A DNA stretch of 64,000 nucleotides from Salicibibacter cibarius (GCF_016495725.1 NZ_CP054705.1:3162001-3226000), one strand, 5' to 3'. Counted from the stretch's first letter, positions 18,883-28,011 are shown. The notes: generated by a model not told the origin, from the sequence alone. Program-made: numbers and translations.

Positions 18883-19013
18883 TCGTTATACCCCGCTTCA
18901 GATATAGTGTAAGCGATCTACAAGAACGTTGTGTTAAGCATAGCATAACCCGTTCCCAGTGGTGTTCAAGATGACATGATCGGTGTACAAAATGTTTTTT
19001 AAATATGTCAATA

Positions 19014-19616
19014 TTACCCATTCCAGGCTATCCTGAGCAATCTCCTGCCTATTGTCAAAATTACAACACTTGTAATCCACAATATTAACATAGAACCGAA
19101 GCCAACCAATGACCACCATGTATTGATCTGGTGCTGTCCCAGACTGACCTCTAGTGGAACAAAAAGCACTGTCCCAATGGCAAGCAAACAAAGAAGCGTT
19201 CCCGTCATATAATAAATCCTTACTTGAAAAAGATAGGCCAGAGGAAGGAAGTGAACCCCTACAATAATAGCCATAATCGGGAAAAACAAATCGAAATGCC
19301 CAATCGCATTACACACGATGGCAGCAAAGATAATTAACGCAAATTCTGTAACAAAAATAATATTAAACCACTTATCAACATTCTTTGAGCGACGAGCATT
19401 TGTATTAGACAAGTTCCGGGAACCCCTAATCAATGCCATTCCGGAGAAAAATAAAACAGCACCGATCACTACCGCTAGAATCAGTAACCAGATTGACGCC
19501 GATGCCTGCAAACCGCCAATCCCGACGTTCGCCCACACTGTACCAAAAAAGGCCATAAACATAACCCCGGAAGCCGTCCCGCGCACATCTGCTTTAGAAA
19601 CGACCGTTTGCGACAC
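19014..19616 (-). CDS. Multi-pass membrane protein of unknown function
   Basis: A 200-residue protein with about six hydrophobic segments and few charges except for a loop near 70-82 (RGSRNLSNTNARRSKNVDK). The start is GTG 19616 after AAAGGGGGG. It is divergent from the MerR/TipAS regulator across a 113-base gap with a MerR-type promoter, so it may be that regulator's target. I do not recognise the family. Confidence 0.65.
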   Translation of the reverse strand: MSQTVVSKADVRGTASGVMFMAFFGTVWANVGIGGLQASASIWLLILAVVIGAVLFFSGMALIRGSRNLSNTNARRSKNVDKWFNIIFVTEFALIIFAAIVCNAIGHFDLFFPIMAIIVGVHFLPLAYLFQVRIYYMTGTLLCLLAIGTVLFVPLEVSLGQHQINTWWSLVGFGSMLILWITSVVILTIGRRLLRIAWNG

Positions 19617-19672
19617 TAGCCATCCCCCCTTTCCTGCTATGCCAAATACATTAAAAATTTTTTATTTCCCCC

Positions 19673-19703
19673 TTGAGGTTTACGTTGCGTAAAGGTTTAC
19701 AAT
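19673..19703 (+). promoter_or_regulatory. MerR-type promoter with 19-bp spacer and operator
   Basis: TTGAGG and TACAAT are separated by 19 bases, the long spacer typical of MerR-activated promoters. The spacer holds the dyad TTTACGTTGCGTAAA (19679-19693). It lies 27 bases before the merR-like start, which suggests autoregulation. Confidence 0.75.
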
Positions 19704-19729
19704 AATTATAGTCAAGGGGGTGGATAATC

Positions 19730-20491
19730 ATGAAATACACAGTAAATCAATTAGCGCAATTGTCAGGTGTAAGCGGGCGAACATTACGTTACTATGATCA
19801 AATCGGACTGCTTAAACCCACCAGAATTAATTCATCCGGATATCGAATTTACGGGCATAAAGAGGTAGATCTTCTTCAGCAAATCTTATTTTACCGTGAA
19901 TTGGACGTCAGCCTTTCGGAAATCATGAAAATCATTAATCAGCCAACATTTGATCAAACAAAGGCTCTAAAATATCATTATAACAATTTGAAGGAAAAAC
20001 GTACCCGCCTTGACAAAATAATGGCAACTGTGGAAAGCACAATTGCCCATAAGGAAGGAGGAGTAATGATGCATGATAGCGAAAAATTTGAAGGATTTAA
20101 GGAAAAACTAATCCAAGACAACGAGCAAACATACGGTAAAGAAATCCGGGAAAAACATGGCGATGATGCGATAGATGCAAGCAATGAAAAACTTAGGGAA
20201 ATGTCTCAAGAAGACTACCATGCTTTCACTACGTTGGAAAAAGAAATCCATTCATTACTACAAAAAGCATATGCAACCGGAGATCCTTCATCTGACCTAG
20301 CACAAGAAGTCGCTGCCAAGCATAAAGAATGGCTGATGTATTCATGGGGAAGCTACTCCAAAGAAGCACATGCCGGATTAGCAGAAATGTATGTTTCCGA
20401 TGAACGTTTTACGGCTTACTATGACAAGAATGTCAAAGGCGGAACAGAATTTTTGCGAGATGCCATTTTGGTTTATGCGGGGAAGAAATAA
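19730..20491 (+). CDS. MerR family regulator with TipAS ligand-binding domain
   Basis: 253 residues. The winged helix-turn-helix is at 1-70 (YTVNQLAQLSGVSGRTLRYY, then GLLKPTR..GYRIYG), a coiled-coil linker follows at about 75-110, and the TipAS domain occupies about 130-250 (ending FTAYYDKNVKGGTEFLRDAI). TipAS domains bind thiopeptide-like or other amphipathic ligands and activate drug-efflux genes. GGGGGTGG precedes ATG 19730. The gene sits behind its own candidate MerR promoter. Confidence 0.9.
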   Translation: MKYTVNQLAQLSGVSGRTLRYYDQIGLLKPTRINSSGYRIYGHKEVDLLQQILFYRELDVSLSEIMKIINQPTFDQTKALKYHYNNLKEKRTRLDKIMATVESTIAHKEGGVMMHDSEKFEGFKEKLIQDNEQTYGKEIREKHGDDAIDASNEKLREMSQEDYHAFTTLEKEIHSLLQKAYATGDPSSDLAQEVAAKHKEWLMYSWGSYSKEAHAGLAEMYVSDERFTAYYDKNVKGGTEFLRDAILVYAGKK

Positions 20492-20500
20492 ATCAAATTG

Positions 20501-20547
20501 AAAGCTGAAATAAGTGAATGGATATTTGCTTGCTTCAGCTTTTTTAT
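20501..20547 (+). terminator. Terminator of the MerR/TipAS gene
   Basis: AAAGCTGAA and TTCAGCTTT pair, followed by TTTT, shortly after the stop. Confidence 0.75.
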
Positions 20548-20567
20548 TTAGGGATTGCTGAACAACT

Positions 20568-20730
20568 TGCCTATATCAGCTGAAGCCGGGATGCCGCTTC
20601 CATGGCTTCGCTTTTTCGCAGACGAACGGTCAAGCCTCCTCGCGCAAAACCGGCGCTGCGGGGTCTTGACGCGTCCGTTTTTCCGCTGGCGTCTCGCCAT
20701 TTGCAGCGTCATCCTTCCGCATGTTTTCGA
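20568..20730. repeat. Bacillaceae-type GC-rich intergenic repeat
   Basis: A GC-rich stretch with inverted pieces (GACGAACGGTCAAG.. / ..CTTGACGCGTCCG) and the words GAGGAGGCTT and GACCCCGCAG on the minus strand. The same words occur in the same order at 45455-45605. Repeats of this kind are common between Bacillaceae genes; function unknown. The rest of the 20492-20858 gap shows nothing clear. Confidence 0.5.
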
Positions 20731-20858
20731 ACGTGAAAGGGTTTTCTTCTTTTAGGATAGATTTCCTTCCCACTCTCTGTTGCCTTTTATTGAACATTAC
20801 ATATTTTCACATTGCCAGTTCCACAACAATCACGCCTCGATCGTGAGTCAGTCTTGCC

Positions 20859-22193
20859 TTAATTTTCAACCACAAGTCTTCCATCTCGAAATACTTCGGT
20901 CACATTTTGAATATCCTCAATCCTTTGTGAAGGATCGCCATCTATAACGACTAAATCAGCTGCTCTTCCCTCTTCAATAATGCCAAATTCATTGCTTTGT
21001 AATGCATCGGAAGCATGGGATGTGGCCGATTGAAGTGCTTCATTAGGGGTAAGGCCACTTTCAACGAGTAACTCCAATTCTTCATGCATACTTGGACCGA
21101 ATGAGACACCGGGCATCCCAGCATCAGTACCCGCCAGAATCGTGCCGCCTGCATCATGAAACTCCTTGACACGTTCAAGCTGATCTGGCCTCATTTCTGG
21201 ATCACCGTTCAATGTTTCGACACGTAACGTCGGCGTCATCGATATCCCTTGCTCGGTGATTTCATCTAATAAATCGTCTTCCCAGCCGTCTCGAACGGCT
21301 CCGGCACCGATATGCTCTAAACCATCGGCACCAGCCATGAGTAGATCTTCCAAGTCGTCGATTCTTCCCCAATGTCCGAATACCGGTATATTTTGCGTGT
21401 GAGCCTCGTCTACGATGCTCCGTAACACATCTTCATCGATCGGCTCCAAATGGGATTCATCCGGCCCTCTCTCTTGGACAACTTTAATCAGGTCGACACC
21501 GTCATCAGCCAGCTGTTCTACATTTTCCCGAGCTTCTCCCGGGGTTTCAGGATAAAGAACTACTTCAGAATGTGGATCGGTGCCAACCGTTGCAATAGGA
21601 TGACCTTCCAATGTTGTAAATAATGACCCCGATGCATAAAGGCGCGGCCCTTCAATTTCCCGATCATTCACAAGATCGCGAAATTCCATGATCCACTCGT
21701 GTTCATCACCGACACTGCGAATCGTTGTTACGCCATGTTCTAAAAAGTTGTTTCGTTTTTCCGGTGTGTATCTTACAAAGTCAGCAATCATTTTCGGAAA
21801 CGATAGCAATCCGAATTCTTCACCTTCTTCAAGTTCGGGCATACCTAAATGTACATGCATATCAATCAGGCCGGGCATAACCGTTTTTCCATTCATATCC
21901 TTAATGGTTGCAGTGTCAGGTATATCAATATCATCACCTACTGAGACAATCATGTCGTCTTCAATCAGAATCGTGCTATCTTCGTACGATTCCAGCTCCT
22001 CACCGAAGAGTACAGTCGCATTCGTAAGCGCCAGGTAACCTTCTTGTTCTTCTGAAACGTTATAAATCGTAGCATAATAGTACGTAACTCCACCAACAAT
22101 GACCAACACAATCAGAATAGCTACTGTTAAAAATAACCGCTTGAAAAACTTCCAAAAGGAACTTCCTCGATTTTTTTTCTTATCTTTAGGCAT
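20859..22193 (-). CDS. Membrane-anchored amidohydrolase
   Basis: 444 residues. A basic N-terminus and one hydrophobic anchor (about 17-40, LFLTVAILIVLVIVGGV) place the enzyme outside the membrane. The amidohydrolase core shows PGLIDMHVHLG (metal HxH), a lysine in DLIKVVQER, histidines in VFGHWGR and LEHIGAG, and the aspartate in LAGTDAGMPG, followed by the usual ALQSATSHASDAL...GRAADLVVIDGDP. Relatives are imidazolonepropionase- or Xaa-Pro dipeptidase-like enzymes. The acidic composition suits a salty environment. Substrate unknown. Confidence 0.85.
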   Translation of the reverse strand: MPKDKKKNRGSSFWKFFKRLFLTVAILIVLVIVGGVTYYYATIYNVSEEQEGYLALTNATVLFGEELESYEDSTILIEDDMIVSVGDDIDIPDTATIKDMNGKTVMPGLIDMHVHLGMPELEEGEEFGLLSFPKMIADFVRYTPEKRNNFLEHGVTTIRSVGDEHEWIMEFRDLVNDREIEGPRLYASGSLFTTLEGHPIATVGTDPHSEVVLYPETPGEARENVEQLADDGVDLIKVVQERGPDESHLEPIDEDVLRSIVDEAHTQNIPVFGHWGRIDDLEDLLMAGADGLEHIGAGAVRDGWEDDLLDEITEQGISMTPTLRVETLNGDPEMRPDQLERVKEFHDAGGTILAGTDAGMPGVSFGPSMHEELELLVESGLTPNEALQSATSHASDALQSNEFGIIEEGRAADLVVIDGDPSQRIEDIQNVTEVFRDGRLVVEN

Positions 22194-22321
22194 GCGTATT
22201 ATTACCTCACTATCTTTTAAGTGTCTAACATTAAAGTACGATAAAAACAGCTGATAAAATAGTGACGAATGTCATAAAATTGCGTCCTAACAAGTCATGA
22301 CACCGGAAACAAATTCAAATC

Positions 22322-22465
22322 AGTGAACCTCTCCACCTAAATCAAAGATTTGGATGAGACTTCCCTATTCACAGACAATGGCTTTGTTTTATTGAGACGA
22401 AACGTCTTCGCTCAACTTATGCAGGTAATAAAGTTGATTTATACTTTCATAGCTGCCAAAAAAAG
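22322..22465 (-). repeat. Short IS200/IS605-like non-autonomous element
   Basis: Read on the minus strand it begins GAAAGTATAAATCAACTTTA, runs through TTACCTGCATAAGTTG and a small hairpin (GACG..CGTC), and ends AGAGGTTCAC. The left part matches the relics at 35.94-36.02 and 61.88-61.97 kb; the right part matches 4812-4852. It has no ORF. It fits a palindrome-bearing derivative with both ends retained. Confidence 0.45.
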
Positions 22466-22507
22466 CCTTATCATCGATAAGACCTTTCCTGCAACAATCG
22501 TCGTACA

Positions 22508-23143
22508 TTATTCTTCGAACCATCTATGCTTCAACGCATGGATGGCTGCTTGCGTGCGATCTTGCACCTCCATTTTTCCGAGGATACTTGTGATATGTGT
22601 TTTTACGGTTTTTTCGCTGATATGAAGAACAGCGGCCATTTCCTTGTTGCTCTGACCGTAAGTAATATGTTTCAAGATATCACGTTCTCTTAAAGTTAAA
22701 GCATGAAAACCGGCATCATATTCATCTCCCTTGGCAACATGGGTCATTAATTGGTTTGATATTTGCGGATGAAGACTGGTTTTTCCACCCATGACAGCAA
22801 TCATCGCTTCTTCCAAAAGGCTTGGATCCACATCTTTCAGTTGATAGCCACTGGCACCTGCACGAATGGCGGGTAATACATGATCCCTGTCTGACGAACT
22901 GGTAAGAATAATGACATGGATGCTTGGATGCTGCGCTTTAATATGTTTCGTTGCTTCGATCCCATCCATGTTCGGCATGATCACATCCATTAAGACGATA
23001 TCCGGCTGCAGTTTCTCCACTTGCCGTAACGCTTCTTTACCATCCTGAGCTTCACCGACAATGTCTAAATCAGGACGCGTTTGCAAAAAGAAGCGCAGAC
23101 CTTTTAATACGACAAGATGATCATCAACGAGCAATATTTTCAA
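22508..23143 (-). CDS. NarL/LuxR-type response regulator
   Basis: 211 residues. The receiver domain (1-120) has the acidic pair in LLVDDH, the phospho-acceptor aspartate in DIVLMDVIMPNMDG (about residue 54), the switch residues LTSSS and the lysine in YQLKD. The C-terminal LuxR helix-turn-helix is LTLRERDILKHITYGQSNKE followed by SEKTVKTHITSIL. It overlaps the kinase gene by four bases (ATGA). It likely responds to the signal sensed by that kinase; targets are unknown. Confidence 0.92.
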   Translation of the reverse strand: MKILLVDDHLVVLKGLRFFLQTRPDLDIVGEAQDGKEALRQVEKLQPDIVLMDVIMPNMDGIEATKHIKAQHPSIHVIILTSSSDRDHVLPAIRAGASGYQLKDVDPSLLEEAMIAVMGGKTSLHPQISNQLMTHVAKGDEYDAGFHALTLRERDILKHITYGQSNKEMAAVLHISEKTVKTHITSILGKMEVQDRTQAAIHALKHRWFEE

Positions 23144-24828
23144 AGGCTATCACCTCTTTTTTTATGGGCAGGAACATGAACGGTAATGGTTGTGCCCCTG
23201 CCATATTCGCTATCAATGTGGAATGAACCATGAAGCTCTTCGGTGCGTTCTTTCATGCTTGTGATCCCAAGGGATTGCTGCATTTCAACAGCGCCCCCAT
23301 TGCCTTGATCCATAACATGCATCGTGAAGTCGCGAGAACCAGATTGCATGATGATCGTGGCATTTGATGTCCCTGCATGTTTTTGAATGTTATTCAATGC
23401 TTCTTGGCCGATCCGCCATAATGATTCTTTGCATGATTGGTTCATATCTAAATTCTCCGGAGCTTCAATGGACAGATTTATGCCGATTTTTTGTGCATAT
23501 TCGGTGAGAGAAGGAATGAGCCCTTGATCAAGGTGATCGGGACGCAACTGCCAGATCAAGTTGCGCATGTCGGTCAGCGCTTCTTTCGAAAGCTGTTGAA
23601 GTTCCAGGACAGCTTCTGTAATCGTGCGCTCATTCTTATCAATGAGCCCTTGAAGTCCTCGTGATGTTAATGAAAGGGCAAACAATTTTTGATTAACCGA
23701 GTCATGTAAATCCCGAGCAAGTCGATTTCTTTCCTTGTCAACGAGCAGCGCTTCCCATTCTTCGTGCAGGCGAATGCGTTCGATACCCATGGAAAGGTGA
23801 TTAGCGAGTCCTTCCAGCATCCCCACTTCCAAATGGTTACATGATGAAGTGCTTCGACTAAGCAGTATCACACCGAACGTTTCCTCCGGTCTTTCAGGCA
23901 TAAACAGAGGAAAAGCGATGGAATAAAGAGGCTCATGGCCTTTTAAAGATGAAAAATGCAACGGTTGCTCATGGTCTTGCATGATCTGTTGGTGAACATA
24001 GGCTCTTCGAACGAGATCAGGTTGAGAAAGATTAACTTCTTGTTCAACATCGAAAACTTCTTTGGGACCGTGATGATCTGTACTGTATTGAACGGCTAGT
24101 CTCCCTCGTTCCATCGTAATGATTGCAGCGTGCGCCCAAGAAGGCAAATGATCGTGCAACTCCTGCATGATCCGGTTAAACAATTCAGGGCGGTTAAGAA
24201 TGTTGCCAATTCGGCGATTAATTTTTTCAGTATTGGCATAAGCATCGACAAGATAACGCGCAGTGGCATTCACTTCTTCTTCTGTTTGTTGCAAATGCAA
24301 ACGTGTTCTTTCCACGGCTGCGCCTATTTGATAAGCGACAGTTTCTAATAGAACAAGCTCATCTTTATGAAAACGACGGCGCCCTGGTGATGCCAAGTTA
24401 AGTAGACCTAATTTTTTTCCTCGTATGGTTAATGGGATACTGGCATGATGGGTGAGCCCCCTTGTTTCGCCCATATCGTAGTCAACGGCTAGTTCAAGAC
24501 GGGCACATTTCACATGATTGACAGCCTGGTTCATATACCCTTTCCAATAAAGCTGTAAGCAGTCACAATCTGTGCAGCCCTCATAACAATGCATGAGTTC
24601 TTTCCGGTTGTTTTCCAACGCAGGGGGCAGTTGATAGGAAGAAACCAGTTCATAAGATGTCTCGTCTTCCGTTAAAAACATCCACCCAGTTTCCAATTCC
24701 ATTAAGTCAAGCAAGCGCTCCAATGATAATTGCAACATTTCTTGAAGGTTGGTACTTTTATTCAACGTTTCAGAAATTTCCCTTTGGATTTGCAAAGCTT
24801 CCCGATATTTTGACGGTTGGTTCGTCAT
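23140..24828 (-). CDS. GAF-domain sensor histidine kinase (NarL-partner type)
   Basis: 562 residues, no transmembrane segment, so cytosolic. Two or three GAF-like regions fill about 20-360. The first carries a cysteine cluster at about 81-90 (CYEGCTDCDC) and another cysteine near 108, suggesting a metal, Fe-S or redox site. HisKA_3 follows with ERNRLARDLHDSVNQKLFAL (phospho-histidine), then the N box NIQKHAG and a C-terminal G box with GITSMKERTEELHG. It pairs with the response regulator encoded downstream. Confidence 0.88.
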   Translation of the reverse strand: MTNQPSKYREALQIQREISETLNKSTNLQEMLQLSLERLLDLMELETGWMFLTEDETSYELVSSYQLPPALENNRKELMHCYEGCTDCDCLQLYWKGYMNQAVNHVKCARLELAVDYDMGETRGLTHHASIPLTIRGKKLGLLNLASPGRRRFHKDELVLLETVAYQIGAAVERTRLHLQQTEEEVNATARYLVDAYANTEKINRRIGNILNRPELFNRIMQELHDHLPSWAHAAIITMERGRLAVQYSTDHHGPKEVFDVEQEVNLSQPDLVRRAYVHQQIMQDHEQPLHFSSLKGHEPLYSIAFPLFMPERPEETFGVILLSRSTSSCNHLEVGMLEGLANHLSMGIERIRLHEEWEALLVDKERNRLARDLHDSVNQKLFALSLTSRGLQGLIDKNERTITEAVLELQQLSKEALTDMRNLIWQLRPDHLDQGLIPSLTEYAQKIGINLSIEAPENLDMNQSCKESLWRIGQEALNNIQKHAGTSNATIIMQSGSRDFTMHVMDQGNGGAVEMQQSLGITSMKERTEELHGSFHIDSEYGRGTTITVHVPAHKKRGDSL

Positions 24829-25012
24829 CGTTTTTTGTCCTCCTCACCGTCCCAAAACGATCGTGCTTCGTATATCGACAGGCTCAACTCTTTTATAAAA
24901 AGACATAATTCCCCGACTGACATATAAACACAAATATCTTAGGTATAATGGAAACTATATTCACGACCTTGTTGTTTTCTTTGGCACAAAAACGACATAC
25001 CAACTCATAACC

Positions 25013-25138
25013 CTAAAAGTTAATTACATTTTTACAAACATGCCTGATAAAAGCACCAATGTATATTCCAACTTCTGCTAAAGATCCAAACCAGTCCTTT
25101 ACAGTAAAACGTTTCCTTTGCTTCTTATGGGAGCGCAT
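25013..25138 (-). CDS. Small basic protein (41 aa)
   Basis: ATG 25138 has a strong AGAGGAGGAATTGT ribosome site. The product starts MRSHKKQRKRFTVKDWF, then has a moderately hydrophobic stretch (GSLAEVGIYIGAFIRHV). It stands alone in the 24829-25266 gap between the kinase and the next ABC operon. The ribosome site and charge pattern suggest a real small gene; the family is not recognised. Confidence 0.5.
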   Translation of the reverse strand: MRSHKKQRKRFTVKDWFGSLAEVGIYIGAFIRHVCKNVINF

Positions 25139-25266
25139 ACAATTCCTCCTCTTGTTAACATTATACCTCATTTTTATTACGTTGAAACAGGGTACAAAAC
25201 CTGTAAAAGTATTAAAACAGCAAAACTAGGGCGAGTATAAAACCCGCCCAAACATGCCCTTCATTT

Positions 25267-25974
25267 TCACACTTTCACCACTGCATTTTTCGTAAGTTTG
25301 CGCATGAGCGTGACCAATAGAATAATTAGGATGACACTCGTAATTACAGCCGTCCCAACGGAAAACTGCTCAACCGGCAGGAGCCAATGAAAAAATGTCA
25401 ACGTGCCGGCTGCCTCACCCCAAACATAATCGTTGATGGTTATAACAATAATGCTGGCAGCAATAAAACCTAAACCAAGGAGCCAATGATGATAAAAGCC
25501 TGCGCTAATAAACCAGCCGAGGAGATACCAGAGCACGAATTGGAAGAAAACCATCACCAGTGTCAATAGGACAGCTTCATCTCCTACCGCTGCACCGGAA
25601 AGCCATTGATTCCAACCCGTCAAAGAAAAAAGCAAACGTTCCAGTCCATACAACACTCCAGCGAGAAGGGTCATCACGAATCCAAGAAAAAAGAGAGAAT
25701 ACGTTGTGCCGAGATAATAATCCCTGCGGGTGACCCCATTGGAGACAAACTCGCTCAGGAAACCACCCATGGACAACAAGCCCGTCACAAATAAGAATAC
25801 TCTTGCCGGTTGCATGGCAGCATCCAATATTGTCGTTTCCATCATTCCGCCAAAAATTATGGAAACAATTTGAATGGCAATGTAGATCAACAAAAAGATC
25901 CCGACAACCCACATCGTCCACTGCAAAAATGTCCCAAGCATCATTTTAGAAACGAGTACAGATTTAGCTTTCAT
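25267..25974 (-). CDS. ABC transporter membrane protein (YtrC/D-like)
   Basis: 235 residues, about six hydrophobic segments, few charged loops. It overlaps the ATPase gene by 11 bases and is the last gene of a GntR-ATPase-permease operon. Its paralogue is encoded at 44253-44960 in the second operon of this kind. YtrA-type GntR operons respond to cell-wall antibiotics in Bacillus; substrate here unknown. Confidence 0.75.
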   Translation of the reverse strand: MKAKSVLVSKMMLGTFLQWTMWVVGIFLLIYIAIQIVSIIFGGMMETTILDAAMQPARVFLFVTGLLSMGGFLSEFVSNGVTRRDYYLGTTYSLFFLGFVMTLLAGVLYGLERLLFSLTGWNQWLSGAAVGDEAVLLTLVMVFFQFVLWYLLGWFISAGFYHHWLLGLGFIAASIIVITINDYVWGEAAGTLTFFHWLLPVEQFSVGTAVITSVILIILLVTLMRKLTKNAVVKV

Positions 25975-26836
25975 GGTATTCCTCCTCTGTCAAATGGATA
26001 AATAATTCTTGCAATGCAACCGGGCTGAATTCCAGGCCACGTGATCTTCCTTCTTTTCGCTCATCTTCGGAAAAACCGCCGTAAATCATCACTGATTTTG
26101 TTCCGCCCAGCGACTGTTCGTTTAATACCTTCTTGCCGGCCGTGAACTGATCCACTTGCGTCTTTTCACCGGTGACCGTCGTCCCTCGATCCAACAACGT
26201 TTCCGTATCTTCATGAAGGAGAAGCGATCCATCTTTTAACATAAGGACCTCTTCAAACAATCCATCCATTTCCGATATTAAATGCGTGGATAAAATGATC
26301 GTCCGCGGATACTCCATATAATCCTTCAGCACTTCTTCATAGAAAATTTTCCGTGCCGGCGCATCCATGCCCAAATAGGCCTCATCGAAAATCGTAATCG
26401 GCGCACGACTCGCCAAACCGACGGTTACACCAAGAGCTGACAGCATCCCGGCAGATAGATTGTTTACAGCTTCATGAAGAGGAAGTTTAAACCTTTGGAC
26501 AAGCTGAGCAGCGTAGTCATGGTCAAACAGAGGACGGAATGCCGCTATATACTTGATCCAATTCTCTACGGTTTCCGTTTCTTCCTCTAACTTTACATCA
26601 CGAATAAACATAACGCTCTCCATGACACGGGCATTTTCAAATGGCGCTTCACCATCGACTGTAATGCTGCCACTCGTCGGTTGATTAAAGGCTGAAAGCA
26701 ACGATAATAACGATGTTTTACCCGCGCCGTTCCGACCGAGCAAGCCATATATTTTTTCACCTTCCAGTTCAAATGAAATGTCCTTTAATACGGAATGTTC
26801 GCCGTACTTGAGCGATAGTTCCTTAGCTTTAATCAC
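25964..26836 (-). CDS. ABC transporter ATP-binding protein (YtrB-like)
   Basis: 290 residues. Walker A is GRNGAGKTS, the signature is degenerate (LSAGM rather than LSGGQ) and Walker B is ITIFDEAY, also off-consensus where most have DEP. The H-switch LSTHLISE is present. The degenerate signature is shared with other YtrB-like ATPases. It overlaps the GntR gene by four bases. Confidence 0.85.
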   Translation of the reverse strand: MIKAKELSLKYGEHSVLKDISFELEGEKIYGLLGRNGAGKTSLLSLLSAFNQPTSGSITVDGEAPFENARVMESVMFIRDVKLEEETETVENWIKYIAAFRPLFDHDYAAQLVQRFKLPLHEAVNNLSAGMLSALGVTVGLASRAPITIFDEAYLGMDAPARKIFYEEVLKDYMEYPRTIILSTHLISEMDGLFEEVLMLKDGSLLLHEDTETLLDRGTTVTGEKTQVDQFTAGKKVLNEQSLGGTKSVMIYGGFSEDERKEGRSRGLEFSPVALQELFIHLTEEEYHES

Positions 26837-27210
26837 AGGTCATCCCTTCCTTTCATCGATCGAACTATTTCTTGTACCTCTTCGTTGGAAATGCCGATCC
26901 GTTTTGCTTCACGCATCATTCGCCAGACGTACTCTTCTTTAAACACCTCTTTACGCGCTTGTAGAAGTTGATCTCGCGCCCCTTCGGCGACAAACATCCC
27001 GACCCCTCGTTTCTTATATAGAATCCCCGCGTCCACCAGCTGGTTAATCCCTTTTAAAACCGTGGAAGGATTAATGGTGTAATAATCGACGAGCTGATTG
27101 GTGGAAGGTGCCTGTTCCCCTTCCTTGATCCCACCCTCCACAATTTCGTTTTCAATCATCTCCCGTATTTGCATAAAAACCGGTTGATGATCATCCAATG
27201 ATTGCCACAC
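26833..27210 (-). CDS. GntR family regulator, YtrA subfamily
   Basis: 125 residues: a winged helix-turn-helix (about 10-78) with APSTNQLVDYYTINPSTVLK and a short C-terminal dimerisation tail, the hallmark of YtrA. It is the first gene of the operon; GTG 27210 follows AGAGGTGG. An operator overlaps its promoter, which implies autorepression released by a ligand. Confidence 0.9.
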   Translation of the reverse strand: MWQSLDDHQPVFMQIREMIENEIVEGGIKEGEQAPSTNQLVDYYTINPSTVLKGINQLVDAGILYKKRGVGMFVAEGARDQLLQARKEVFKEEYVWRMMREAKRIGISNEEVQEIVRSMKGRDDL

Positions 27211-27235
27211 CTACTTGCACCACCTCTCATCTGTT

Positions 27236-27287
27236 ATGGTTAGTTGGTTATATGGTTAACCATAAAACAAAAAGTCATTTTTGTCAA
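27236..27287 (-). promoter_or_regulatory. Promoter and operator of the GntR operon
   Basis: On the minus strand TTGACA and TATGGT lie 17 bases apart. The -10 overlaps TATGGTTAACCATA, and a wider dyad has ATGGTTA / TAACCAT arms at 27236-27263. This is the expected YtrA-type arrangement. Confidence 0.65.
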
Positions 27288-27289
27288 TA

Positions 27290-27328
27290 AAAAATAAACA
27301 CCGCCAAAAATTCAAGCGGTGTTTATTT
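27290..27328 (-). terminator. Terminator of the USP-like gene
   Basis: AATAAACACCGC and GCGGTGTTTATT pair, followed on the minus strand by a T run, right after the 27331 stop. Confidence 0.85.
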
Positions 27329-27330
27329 TG

Positions 27331-28011
27331 CTAGATCTCATTCAATTTCACATTTTTATTTTTTAAAGTGGCAACGCTGTCTCGAACCTGATAGGAAGTG
27401 AAGAGTTTATCTTCATTAAATGAAAGAAATACCCCATTATCAAAATCAGTATCCGATTCTTTAAAGAAAACACCGTCATCCACTGTTGTTTTCGTTTTAT
27501 GCTCTGTAAGATAATATTCATTTTCCCCCATTGGTTCAAGAAACGCATAAACACCCTTATCATAAGGTAATTTTTCATATGGAAAAGCAACATCTTGAGG
27601 TATAAAATGAAGTTCCAAAAAAGACATCCGCTTCATCAAAAGGTTCATAAAAGAACCATGGATCATTTCCTCCCATCGGCTTTCTGCTACATGTGCCAGC
27701 ACTAGCTGCGTGAATCCCATATCTCTTGTAAATGCTTCCAAGAATTTAACAAGCCGATTATGGTTTCTAAATTCTTTAATCTTAAATTCACTCGCTCCTA
27801 AATCTTTACTGAGCTTTTTACTCTCAGCGAAAGCAAGTTCGATTTCCGGCTGATCAAAATTATCTCGATCAGATTCGATTAGGAAAAGCACTTCAAAATC
27901 ACTGTTTAAAGCTTTGGCTAGCTGTGCGCCCCGGAGTATTATATTTGGACTATATAGATCAAAGTCCAGCAACACAAGAATCTTTTCCTTATTCATCAAT
28001 GGAAAAAACAT
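27331..28011 (-). CDS. Universal stress protein-like (KdpD-USP type) protein
   Basis: About 226 residues. The N-terminal part (ILVLLDFDLYSPNIILRGAQ through LVLAHVAESRWEE) looks like the USP domain found in KdpD sensors. The C-terminal 80 residues are acidic and unassigned. ATG 28011 follows GGGTGA; the GTG at 28020 is the alternative. It may bind a nucleotide or cyclic di-AMP-like ligand, but no kinase or transporter neighbour supports a role. Confidence 0.55.
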   Translation of the reverse strand: MFFPLMNKEKILVLLDFDLYSPNIILRGAQLAKALNSDFEVLFLIESDRDNFDQPEIELAFAESKKLSKDLGASEFKIKEFRNHNRLVKFLEAFTRDMGFTQLVLAHVAESRWEEMIHGSFMNLLMKRMSFLELHFIPQDVAFPYEKLPYDKGVYAFLEPMGENEYYLTEHKTKTTVDDGVFFKESDTDFDNGVFLSFNEDKLFTSYQVRDSVATLKNKNVKLNEI

